Origin: Tigriopus japonicus
Lineage: Eukaryota; Arthropoda; Copepoda; Harpacticoida; Harpacticidae
Direction: 5' to 3'
NCBI GenBank assembly: GCA_010645155.1
Contig: CM021318.1
Span: 7,548,789-7,612,788 of the forward strand
Length of the DNA: 64,000 bases
Under the pieces are notes generated by a model that saw only the letters and a program-made list of their open reading frames with translations, was not told the origin of the DNA and searched no databases. The position numbers were made by a program, and so were the translations under genes. Below, piece by piece: positions 1 to 10,718 of this stretch (the first letter of the stretch is position 1; the number at the start of each line of letters is the position of its first letter).

Positions 1-255
1 CGGAAGAATTCAGTTTTCCAACAAGGCATGAAGAACTGGGTCATGAACTTCGGGTTGGTCTTCGAAACAGTTTTGGCTGCGTTCTTGTCATATACCCCTG
101 GTATGGACAAGGGATTGAAGATGTATCCCCTAAAGATCAATTGGTGGTTCCCTGGTATTCCCTTTTCCATCCTCATTTTTGTATTTGACGAGATTCGCAA
201 GTGGATCCTCAGAAATAATCCTGGAGGATGGGTGGAACTAGAGACTTACTACTAA
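1..255 (+). CDS. Na+/K+-ATPase alpha subunit, C-terminal exon (partial, runs off the left edge)
   Basis: The reading frame is open from base 1 and ends at TAA (253-255), giving 84 residues that start inside the M8-M9 cytoplasmic loop ([12 protein letters not shown]). Family knowledge: the alpha chain is the catalytic, ion-translocating subunit of the plasma-membrane sodium pump. Visible signatures are the [24 protein letters not shown] stretch (M9 and following loop), the MYPLK-NWWFP entry to M10, and the family C-terminus ETYY, whose terminal tyrosines sit by the third Na+ site. The same segment of the complete gene 2.7 kb downstream is very similar but clearly diverged (for example KNWVMNF versus KNHFMNF and [12 protein letters not shown] versus [11 protein letters not shown]), so this is a separate paralogue in tandem, not an assembly duplicate. 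Whether this gene has introns cannot be seen. No convincing AATAAA lies close after the stop. Confidence 0.95.
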   Translation, partial: RKNSVFQQGMKNWVMNFGLVFETVLAAFLSYTPGMDKGLKMYPLKINWWFPGIPFSILIFVFDEIRKWILRNNPGGWVELETYY

Positions 256-2929
256 TTCGGCTCAATCTTTTTTTCAAACGGTAGTCGCATTAGACTCAAT
301 AACTCTCTGGAATAACTGAAACGAACTTGATGATCTCCCCGTACTATTTACCATGAATAATCACGAATGAATGTAATGCATCATGCTAAAACATTTAGCT
401 TTAAGAAATATACATAATTCTCATTGCATCACCTATATCTAGCAATCCCGCGGATGATCATTTTATGACGTTTCAGTGGACTTCGGTAAGAGTGAGTTAC
501 AATTTCTTTGAACTTCCTTTAATTTAGAAGCAAATTAAACATCCGACCAAGGTAGACCGAAAAGGTTTTATCTTTATATACTTATTTTGCGACATTTTCT
601 ATGGATTTGAAGAATCGTAAAAATAATGCCAACGGAAGTGATACAACACTTACCAGCCCAACATCATTTCCGTTGTCATCATTTTTTGGATTCTTCAACA
701 TTGCTTTTTTTTTGCAAAAGAAAACGTTTTCAGATACGGAGGGTTCTTCGAGTGCCTGTGGATATCACAAATTTAGCCAGTTCAATTCGAATAAAAAGGA
801 CATATTTCGAACTTGATATTGTCGAAGCCCTAATGAAAGTATCAATTTCAAACAAGTTTAGATACCGTCGTAAGATGCAATTTTTCCACAGATGAAGACC
901 AGAAAAAATCAGTTAGGTCTTCTGATATTTTAAGGCATGTAGTACGTTATTCATTGTGAATTTAACTTGCGGATGCTGCAACATCATAGTTCGCCTTATG
1001 AAGGTTTTCTCAATCGAGATGCCCCACCTCATAAAACAACTGGTTTTCAGGCAAAACATTCCCTCTTTGTTACATTACCCCAGAGAAAAACAAAATGAAC
1101 CCCCACGTCCACTGCAGCATGCGTATGCATTGCATTAGCATCCCAGTACTGCTTACAGCTGTCATGCGGCCACTTTTCTGTACAAATGATCAGGTTCAAA
1201 TCAAAATGGCGGATACCAGTTTTGAACCACTTGTCGATCGTTGAGATCCATGGCGAACTTAGTACGAAAACAATCTCAAAGTACACTTGGCCAAGCCAAC
1301 GGGCACGCACGCACTTTTGAGATGGTAACAGAACTTTTAGAACCGGCTGGCAAACCGCACGAAATCCAGATTTCCCAGGTTTTCGGCACTTGTGCTTGCT
1401 CAGTCTAACACTGGCTGCCCCTCGCCTTGAATGACAATTTACAGGGTGATATGGATTTTCTCATTTCTGACTTTGAATTACTGGAACCGCCTTCACTTTT
1501 GTTTTTTTCGATAGAGGTTAAAAGTTAGGAGTAAACGGAACCGTCTAAACAGCCATCTCATATTTTTTTCCACTAGAATATTTTTCTTATTCTCTCTTCA
1601 AGGAATTCAACTATTTCTAAATTTGCCCTGAATTGGAGCCCCTCTTCTTTCTAAATTCAAATTTCGAATGAACTTTGGGCTCTAATTCAAGCACAAGACT
1701 TGGTCTCAATCAAGCTCAAATGAGAGGTCATTAAACTGAGGTACTGAGCACTGATAAGGAAAAATGCAACAATTAGCTAGGTCTTTAAGAAAGAGAAGGA
1801 ATGCCGTTGCTCCTCCTTCGATCTTGGAGATTGGTTGAAGTATGACTTGACTCTTCAATTTAACTCTTTAGTTCTGCATTTATTTATTTTATTTTTTATT
1901 CAATAAATAATATTATAAACTGAGCCCATGGACCCAGGTCATCCTTTTCTATGAGAAGCACACATTTATTGATATATGAACCAATGAACACCTAATATGA
2001 TCAATAAGGCTCGGATAAAGTTGCTAAATGCAACTTGAACCAAAAACTTTTGGCCATTACAATGTAAATTAGCAACTTTTGGATTTTTGGCACCAAAAAA
2101 GTAAGTTTAGACATTTTTTTTTGCCTCGATCTTTGAAATTTTGCAAGATTTTGCTCAAAATACGCATTTCACAAGTGGTTTTTTAGGACCTTTTCAAAGT
2201 GTTAATGTTTTTGATTCTAGAATAATTTGCGCAAAACAAAACTGCGTTCTTAAGGAAGCCAAAGTTTGAAAGAAACACAAACTTAACACCACAAATCTTC
2301 GCCCATAATTGAGACAAAGATTACGCCAAATTTGACACTTATTTAAAAAAATGGCATATGTAAACTAGAAAATAGCAACTTTTTAGCAACGTTCATCGAA
2401 TTGAGTGTAACTTTTAACAAAAAATATTGCAACATTCGGCCAAAAAACAACATTTTTATGCGAGCCCTAATGATCAAATACTGACAATTTTTCTTTACCA
2501 AAATTCATTTCCTCTCAACTTTCTCATGTTTGTTTAACATGAAAAAATCATCGCTTTGGCTCTTGAATGTTCCCGAATTTCACCTCTACAACATCAACAA
2601 TTTCGTTTTGAACCACCTAGTAGTCCCCTAGCCTGTTCAAAATCCAGTTTCTGGGAGAAGCACCTAAGTTGTATCGTTGGCTTGGTATCCTCCATAGAAG
2701 TACTTGGGTGCGGGTTGCTTGCGGGTGCCACAGTGAACGCAGTGAATACATATCATGAACTAGCTTCTGGAAGGGGAACACAGTAGTACAAGAGAAAAGA
2801 GAGGCGCGTGAAGCTACAGGTCTTGTTTTTGGCTTGGTTCTATCCAAGGAGAACCTAGGAAGGAGGCTTCCATTTTGCATTCAGTTGTGTGGCTCCCTTG
2901 TACCAGTGTACAGGGCCCTTTTCTTCTTA
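256..2929. other. intergenic spacer between the two ATPase genes
   Basis: This holds the 3' UTR of the upstream paralogue and the 5' flank of the complete gene. I see no coding exon I can support; the short open frames here are fragmentary and lack family motifs. The only delimited element is the hAT-like transposon at 2005-2469. An AT-rich stretch near 1880-1915 contains AATAAATAATATTAT and could serve as a distal poly(A) signal, but it is 1.6 kb after the stop. A pyrimidine-rich tract ending in TTCTTCTTAG at 2921-2930 looks like a splice acceptor just ahead of the first coding exon, so a non-coding 5' exon may lie further up in this spacer. Confidence 0.6.
1997..2477. mobile_element. hAT-like non-autonomous DNA transposon with 8-bp target duplication
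   Basis: The element body is 2005-2469 (465 bp). It is flanked by a perfect 8-bp direct repeat ATGATCAA (1997-2004 and 2470-2477). The left end begins TAAGGCTCGGATAAAGTTG; the right end, read inward on the other strand, begins TAGGGCTCGCATAAAAATG, so the termini are imperfect inverted repeats. Eight-bp duplications with TAGGG-type ends are characteristic of hAT elements. No transposase frame is present, so it would depend on an autonomous relative. Its right two-thirds (about 2070-2469) match a segment at about 49600-49959 in the same orientation. Confidence 0.8.
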
Positions 2930-2959
2930 GAGGGATAGTTAAATTAAGTTGAACTCGCC

Positions 2960-5900
2960 ATGAGAGACAAGAAAGATGGTGAGTGTGAAGGGGACAGAAT
3001 AATTGTACATGGCTGTTGGTTGGTTTGTGTCATGGATGTTAACGTATTGTTTCTCTCTTTCTATTGCAGACAAGGGGAAATTACAGAACCTCAAGCAGGA
3101 GCTTGAGCTCGACGTCCACAGAATCGACATTGAGGAGCTCTGCAAACGGTTCAACACCAATCTGAACAATGGGTTGACCAAGCGACAAGCCGAGGAGAAT
3201 CTGGGCAAATATGGACGCAACGCCCTGACCCCGCCTCCTACCACCCCAGAATGGATCAAGTTCTGCAACAACTTGTTCGGTGGATTCTCCCTGCTTCTTT
3301 GGTTTGGAGCCATCCTCTGTTTCATTGCCTACTCGATTCAGGCTGGAGCTTATGAGGAACCTCCAGATGATAACTTGTACCTGGGTATTGTCTTGACCGT
3401 GGTCGTGATTGTTACTGGCGTTTTCTCCTACTACCAAGAGTCTAAATCCTCCAAGATTATGGAATCCTTCAAGAATCTCGTGCCCCAATACGCTTTGGCT
3501 CTCCGTGACGGTGAGAAGCTCACCATCAAGGCTGAGGAACTCACTTTGGGAGATATTATTGAGGTCAAGTTTGGAGACAGAGTACCGGCTGATATTCGAG
3601 TGGTGGAGGCTCGAGGCTTCAAGGTTGATAACTCTTCCCTCACTGGAGAATCTGAACCCCAAGCCAGAAGCGCCGAATTCACTCATGAGAATCCTTTGGA
3701 GACCAAGAATTTGGCCTTTTTCTCGACCAACGCTGTGGAAGGAACTGCTAAAGGAATCGTCGTCAATATTGGAGACAACACTGTCATGGGACGTATTGCT
3801 GGTTTGGCCTCTGGATTGGAGAGTGGAGACACACCCATTGCTAAGGAGATTGCTCATTTCATCCACATCATTACTGGCGTGGCCGTGTTTTTGGGAGTCA
3901 CTTTCTTCATCATTGCCTTCGTCTTGGGATACCATTGGTTGGATGCCGTCATCTTCTTGATTGGTATCATTGTCGCTAACGTGCCCGAAGGTCTCTTGGC
4001 CACTGTCACCGTGTGCTTGACCCTGACTGCTAAGCGAATGGCCTCCAAGAATTGCTTGGTCAAGAACTTGGAAGCTGTGGAGACTCTGGGATCCACCTCA
4101 ACCATTTGCTCTGACAAGACCGGAACCCTCACCCAAAACCGAATGACTGTCGCTCACATGTGGTTTGATAACCAGATCGTTGAGGCCGATACCTCTGAAG
4201 ATCAAACTGGATCATCCAACTACAAGACTCTTCCCGGATGGAAGCCACTGGAACGTGTGGGTACTCTTTGCAATCGCGCTGAGTTCAAGCCTGGTCAAGC
4301 TGGTGTGTCCGTCTTGAAGCGCGAGGTCAATGGTGACGCTTCCGAAGCTGCCATCCTGAAATGTACCGAACTGTCCACCGGCGATGCCATGGCTTACCGC
4401 AGCAAGCACAAGAAGGTTTGCGAGGTCCCCTTCAACTCCACTAACAAGTACCAGGTGTCCATCCACGAAGTCGAAGGCAAGGAAGGCTATCTTTTGGTCA
4501 TGAAGGGCGCTCCCGAGCGTATTCTTGATCGATGCTCTACGATCTTGATTGATGGTCAGGAATTGGAAATGTCCCAAGAATGGAAGGATAACTTCAACAA
4601 CGCTTACATGGAGTTGGGAGGTTTGGGAGAGCGTGTGCTCGGTTTCTGCGACTTTGAATTGCCCCCCAATAAGTTCCCCAAGGGTTATCCCTTCAACCAA
4701 GACGACATCAACTTCCCCATTGAAGGACTTCGATTCACTGGTCTCATGTCCATGATTGATCCTCCTCGTGCTGCTGTCCCCGATGCCGTGGCCAAATGCC
4801 GATCGGCTGGTATCAAGGTTATTATGGTTACTGGTGATCATCCCATCACGGCCAAGGCTATTGCCAAATCTGTTGGAATCATCTCTGAAGGAAACGAAAC
4901 CGTTGAGGACATTGCTGAACGCCAAGGCATTCCCGTGGACAAGGTTAACCCCCGTGACGCTCGAGCTGCTGTTGTGCATGGTGGAGAGTTGAAGGACATT
5001 ACCGAAGAGCAATTGGACGAAATTTTGATGTATCACACTGAGATTGTCTTTGCCCGTACTTCTCCCCAACAGAAATTGATCATTGTCGAGGGTTGTCAGA
5101 GAATGGGAGCCATTGTGGCTGTCACTGGTGACGGTGTTAACGATTCGCCCGCTTTGAAGAAGGCCGATATTGGTGTGGCCATGGGTATCGCCGGATCTGA
5201 TGTGTCCAAGCAAGCCGCTGACATGATCTTGTTGGATGACAACTTTGCCTCCATCGTGACTGGTGTGGAAGAAGGTCGCTTGATCTTTGACAATTTGAAG
5301 AAGTCCATCGCCTACACTTTGACCTCCAACATTCCCGAGATCTCGCCTTTCTTGTTGTTCATCTTGGCTGACGTGCCCCTGCCCCTTGGAACTGTCACCA
5401 TCCTCTGTATCGATTTGGGAACCGACATGGTGCCCGCCATCTCCATGGCCTACGAAGAAGCCGAATCTGACATCATGAAGCGACAACCGCGTAACCCCTT
5501 CACAGACAAACTCGTCAATGAGCGCTTGATTTCCATGGCCTACGGACAGATTGGTATGATCCAAGCTTCCGCCGGTTTTTTCGTGTATTTCGTCATTTTG
5601 GCCGAGAACGGCTTCCTTCCCGGCAGACTCTTCGGTCTCCGTCGTGCTTGGGATTCTCAGGCTGTGAATGATCTCGAGGATTCCTACGGTCAAGAATGGA
5701 CCTACAGAGACCGAAAGGTGCTCGAGTACACTTGTCATACTGCTTTCTTCGTGTCCATTGTCATCGTCCAGTGGGCCGATTTGATCATCTGCAAGACTCG
5801 TCGTCTCTCGGTGTTCCAACAGGGAATGAAGAATCACTTCATGAACTTCGGTCTGGTCTTCGAGACCGTGTTAGCCGCTTTCCTATGCTACACTCCTGGC

Positions 5901-6056
5901 ATGGACAAAGGCTTGCGTATGTACCCCTTGAAGTTCAACTGGTGGTTGCCAGCCCTTCCATTCTCGTTGCTCATCTTCGTCTACGATGAGTGCCGTAAAT
6001 ACATCCTGCGTCACCAACCTCATGGAGCTTGGTTGGAGAGAGAGACCTACTACTAA
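2960..6056 (+). CDS. ATPalpha: Na+/K+-transporting ATPase alpha subunit (complete, intron-poor paralogue)
   Basis: Two coding exons, 2960-2978 and 3070-6056, join across a 91-bp GT-AG intron (GATG/GTGAGT; CTATTGCAG/ACAAG) to give 1001 residues, the normal family length. The start is [18 protein letters not shown]; an in-frame TAA at 2945 supports this ATG. The enzyme exchanges 3 Na+ out for 2 K+ in per ATP at the plasma membrane, with a beta subunit. Visible motifs: actuator TGES (198-201), PEGLL in M4, phosphorylated Asp355 in DKTGTLT, KGAPER in the nucleotide domain, [17 protein letters not shown] (Asp694 region), and C-terminal ETYY. The first extracellular loop keeps Gln97 and Asn108 (pig Q111 and N122), predicting cardiotonic-steroid sensitivity, with Pro at the 119-equivalent. 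Apart from the tiny first exon the gene has no introns. A possible acceptor at 2930 implies an upstream non-coding exon. A 541-codon minus-strand frame inside is an antisense shadow. Confidence 0.97.
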
Positions 6057-6391
6057 AGGTCCCCCCTCGATCTCAAGAACACGCGGCTTGGGGTAAAACT
6101 CCAGGATTGGAGAAATTATTGTGTCTTTCAGTTTCATAGGGGATGTAAGAACCACGGTGAGGAGCTCCTTGTTTGGACGACTCATTGCGGCATTCTAAAG
6201 AGGAAACTCATGAGACGCGATATATTTTTCCCATCACCTTGGCTTGTTCACCAAAAAGTGCCTTACGGATGAACCCTGTCTTCCCAACAAGATTGCCTGA
6301 ATCAGAGCGATTCAAAGACGTGTCAAATTTCCTTTTGTTGTTTTCGCGCCCATTGCATTACAAAACCAATTGACCAAGTGGTATTTCAACA

Positions 6392-6397
6392 AATAAA
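6392..6397 (+). promoter_or_regulatory. candidate poly(A) signal of the complete ATPase gene
   Basis: AATAAA occurs 336 nt after the ATPase stop codon, within an AT-rich context, with no earlier canonical hexamer in the 3' flank. Position and sequence fit a 3' UTR of roughly 350 nt. This is inference without transcript evidence. Confidence 0.5.
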
Positions 6398-6399
6398 TA

Positions 6400-9300
6400 T
6401 TAAGCTACGCATCCCATCATGGCATTTATTTCCAAACACATCTTGAAACCGAGGTACTGAGCTTGAATAGTTTGAATAACAATCACATTTATTATGGTCG
6501 TAATCGGCCAAGTTGGATACGGAAGCACGAACAATGCACTGGCCGGGATTCCCGATATTTTCCGGCGAAAGCATTTTATTTTTCCAGACAACGTTGTTTC
6601 TTCTGAACACTGGAAATCAACATTTTGAATACGGCACTAAAATATAGTTTGTCTACTTTAAACAATAATGAAACATGTGACGCTTCCAAACATATCCGAT
6701 GCATGGAATCCGGGCCATCGAACTAACATCATTTCTATTTTTTACTGTCAAATCGACAACTTTCATTTTCCACATGAAACTTTGGGAACAAAATAGTTTG
6801 ACTTTGCAGATTATGAGGGCCTTCGTGGAAAATACATTGTCTACATATCCACAGTAAAAGTGTTCATGAACATGTGCAAATCTTGTGAGCTTTTCAGCCA
6901 CGAAGCCTCTTTTGCGAGTTAACCTCAAAACCATTCGATAGCTGAAAGAAAAGACTTGATGTGAGTCAGAGTAAGCTTCCTGGTCAATGGTTGTTATAAA
7001 TCTAGTTGTTATAACCTACCTACATTTATCAGGAAGCAGTCGAAGGATTCGGGAAAAGAGATCAACTTCGAGGAAAGTAACCATTTTCAACAAAGTTCGC
7101 TAGAAGAAAAAGAGAGTAATTGGGTCTCTTGAGCAAAGCTTAGCTGCTCTACGTATTATGAAATGACGTAAAAGGCCAATTGGAGTGATCCGGGGCCAAG
7201 GATGTTTGCTTTGGTAATGAGGTGCTGAAAGATGATCCTGAGCAAATGAATCCCCTCCTGCACTGTTCAGCCGAAAAAAAAGAAGACCACCAATCAATGG
7301 GTGGGTAGGTGGGCAAACATCTTGCTGGGGTCGAAAATCAATGTCAAGGGTAAGGACCAATCCTTCAGTTTTGCGGAACACTTGTTTTCTTTACTCAAGT
7401 AGATGGCAAAGGTTGGCAATCGTTTCGTTTGATGCTACAATAGCGAAGCCACTGATTGTAACCTCATAACCATATGACTGAAATGAATGTTGAATACAAA
7501 GGTGTAATTGAAGCTATTTGTGAGATGATACGAAGTAAAGAGGCTCCTCTAATTCGTAGGTCTAACCACAAAACCCAAGAGATAAATCACTCATTCGTAT
7601 GTTGCCGAGTTCTTTCTTTCTCAAAACAAAGACCAAAGCTCAGAATGGCGGGCTTTTACTTTGAGTGCTCATTCGAAAGACTTGAGGCGAAATTTTACAT
7701 CAGAAAATATGGGACCGGGTAAAGGACATAAAACATGTATGGTTGGACATGTCAAATTTGTTGTATCTTCATATTTTGTATGTTTTCTATCGACCAAAAC
7801 GATGTTGCAAGTTTTAAACGCTGAACCAAGCCTTTTTTTTCAAAAAACAAATCATTTCTTAAATTATGCAAACTTTTCTACTTCCGGCCACTAATTTGAA
7901 ATGAAATCTGAAAATTCAAGTCAGAAAGTCCCTTAAAGATATGATCCCAATATTTCCAAGGCTGTCAAGGATCCGATGCTTCAATCAAGAATATTTCCAC
8001 ACACGCATATCACGCAGATTTGCATCTGTTCATATCGGATTTTTTCATGCCTTTGCCCAAACTAAACTTCCACAATAATGTGGAATCAATATTCACATGG
8101 CTGAATTTTTCTTTCGTTCAAAGATCAATTATTTTGCATCACCACTTGATATCAATGTAGAATGCAATCATGAAAAGAATGAAGGAACATGTGCGTCAGA
8201 GGACCCTTACTTTCCAATATTTCAATAACACTTAACTTGACGTTTTACCTGAACTACACTACATGTCCTTGAATCGGCGCAGTTCCTTGAAGAAACTTTC
8301 TTTAGTTTCCATTAACTTATATTTTCCTTTCATCACTCTGGTGGAGGAAAGTGAGACTTGGTTCAAATATCAAATGTGAATAAGAAAGGTTCTGATTATG
8401 ATCTTCAAATCATGATGAACTTCAAGAGAGATGACAGACTACGTGATCGCTCTTTCCATTTTTTCAAGGCCAATTGTGGCCTTGCTTGTGTCATCATATT
8501 TTGCTTTGAGTGACCCTGAAACCGCCCAAAGAGTTCCCACTTTTCTATCCAAACCAAACCACTGAAAGTTTGATCAACCAGATGGTAGTAAACTTTTTAC
8601 TGCGTTTTTTTTTCTACGAGTGATAACCAAAATGTCATTTCCTTTTGTTGAAAGTGGTTATCAGAACTGCATTCAATTTCGAAACCAAACTTTGTATCGC
8701 TTAATTCCTTTATCTGTCACAACATTTTAGTGACATTTTGCAGAGAAAGATTGGAATATGATGATACCATAGTTGTGGGAACAAGTGAGAGAAAATATCT
8801 ATTGCAAAAGGTATTCATCCCACCGAAATTCTCTTGATTCGCCTCTAGTATGAAATTGAATTGTTGCATTGATTTTAATTTGCCCCTCATTTGCATCGAT
8901 ATTACCCTTTTTACCCATCTCAAATAATGAACATTTCTTAGAACATTTATTCAAGCGGGGGAACATCTATGGTTTTTTAGGTCAAAAATGTGTTCCATGT
9001 GGTCAAAATGAAGCCATCGAAGAAAAAAAAATGACAGCCACGTAACTTACATTTTATAAGGCGTCCCTCTTGGGTCTATTTTGAAGAAAACAACTACATT
9101 AAATCCTTTTCAATGATCAAAAGGAATAATTTGGGCTCCAATGAGTTCAGCAGGTTTGCAAAAGGTCGAGCAGGTCCAAAGATGTTTTACTAGGAACATC
9201 ACAGGAATGAGAGAGCTCTCGTATTGGGAGAGGCTCAAGAAGTTAGGGCTGTACAGTACTCAGAGAAGGTATGAAAGGTATCTGATACTGAATGTTTTCA

Positions 9301-10718
9301 AGAGCATTCATGGGCTCTGTCCTAACCCAGGATTTGTAGGACAGGACCCAGATCAGTTGTAGCGATCGTAGAGGTTTTACGTGCGCCCTGAGAGCACCTC
9401 CAAATCCTAAGGAATCAAGGCTAGTACGAACAATAAAATCCTTCTCTCTTCTTTATCGGGCTCCTTCATTGTTCAATTTGTTACCCAAACTCTCTTTACA
9501 GGGAATCCCATTCCTAGTAGCGGTATTGAAAAATCCGCCCCACTCCAAAAAAAATAACAAAAACATAACGCTAATTTTGGCCTTAAAGCCACTTTTCAGC
9601 TTTAAGTATGCCTTAATTATAAATGATTTTTTTAAAAGATCGAAATAACCTTCCGGTTCCAATTCTTCTGCATGTTTCATATTTGAGCCTTGTGAGAAAC
9701 TATTCCCAAGTCAAAAGTCCGCTTTTGGGTTGTCAATGCCAGCAAGCCCTTTTTGGACCCATCAGTACAAAATCTAGCACGTTTAGAGCTTTTCCAATGT
9801 TCCATTAACCAATACTCGTTTCCCAAACCTAGTAAAATTACTCTCGAGGATTGTAAAACCAAACAGACAATTTCTCCCTGCCAATGAAAGCCAAAGGCTC
9901 TTCCAAAACCACTCAGCGCTCATAAAGCACATTTGTAAGAGTTCTCTTGAACATTCACCTTTTAACATTTTGGTTTGTTAATTTGCCGCCATTGAAGTGA
10001 GCGGTGGTTGTTGTTGTTGCATCAGAGGGAAAGATCTCTCCTTCACACGCACATCCCCAATGAAAGTGCATTCTTATCCGGTTTCAAAGGTGAGCAGAGC
10101 AGCTATGCGCAAACCCAATTCAATCTCCGACGTGGAAATCCCGTTTTCCCGTTGTTTCACGATGTCGGTATAAGCGTCAAAATTAGCGCTATAAGGTCGA
10201 AAACGTTCCCAAAAGGATGTTTCAACGAAGCTCCCTGAAACGGGTTTCGGTTTCTTATGCACTCCGAGAGAAGAGGCAATTCGGAGGTTCTTTACATTTG
10301 GAAGCATCTTGAATGCGCAACAGTAAAAGAGAACAATGGAAGAACCTTTGATGTTTTATGCTCAGGTTCACTTGAGTAGTTTGTTGCAGTATTGCCCAGC
10401 ATCGTATTGCGATCCCTTGTTGTACTAAATCTGAAAGATCCACTTCACTTCTTTCAGCCATGTTTTTGTTGCTGTTCAATGCAAAACATTCTTAGAAAAA
10501 AGGTTTGTCACCCAAAAAAAACCTGTTTCCGCCAATTTCCTCTATCATCCTTGACCCTTGATCGGAATTCCCACTCCCACATTGTAACAAAAATAAATAC
10601 ATTTCATTGAATCCTCACCCATTGAATATCGGTAACTAGGCCTCCAAGGGTCAGCTATTCCGTACTTTACTGAACACTCCAGTACACGCAAACAAGCTCC
10701 TCCTCATCTTTGTGATAA
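6400..10718. other. intergenic region between the ATPase gene and the receptor gene
   Basis: The two genes point toward each other (plus-strand ATPase, minus-strand receptor), so this spacer contains both 3' ends. Apart from the retrotransposon fragment at 9126-9560 I see no coding region, RNA gene or delimited repeat. The short open frames have no recognisable motifs. Confidence 0.55.
9126..9560 (+). pseudogene. decayed non-LTR retrotransposon, C-terminal end of the reverse transcriptase ORF
   Basis: Translation reads IWAPMSSAGLQKVEQVQRCFTRNITGMRELSYWERLKKLGLYSTQRRYERYLIL, the pattern E-K-VQR-FT-I-GM-LSY-ERLK-LGL-S---RR-R--LI seen just after the thumb of Jockey/CR1/RTE-type LINE proteins. 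The frame stops at TAG (9360-9362). The expected continuation resumes one frame over from 9367 as RRGFTCALRAPPNPKESRLVRTIKSF, followed by the typical APSLFNLLPK terminus. At least one frameshift and the absence of the upstream palm domain show it is a dead 5'-truncated copy. No clear poly(A) tail or target-site duplication was identified. Confidence 0.8.

Noticed and set aside
4212..5837. 541-codon minus-strand open frame
   Set aside because: It lies wholly antisense to the ATPase coding exon; His/Asp/Gly-rich composition is the usual mirror of constrained plus-strand codons. Same for the other frames overlapping 3070-6056.
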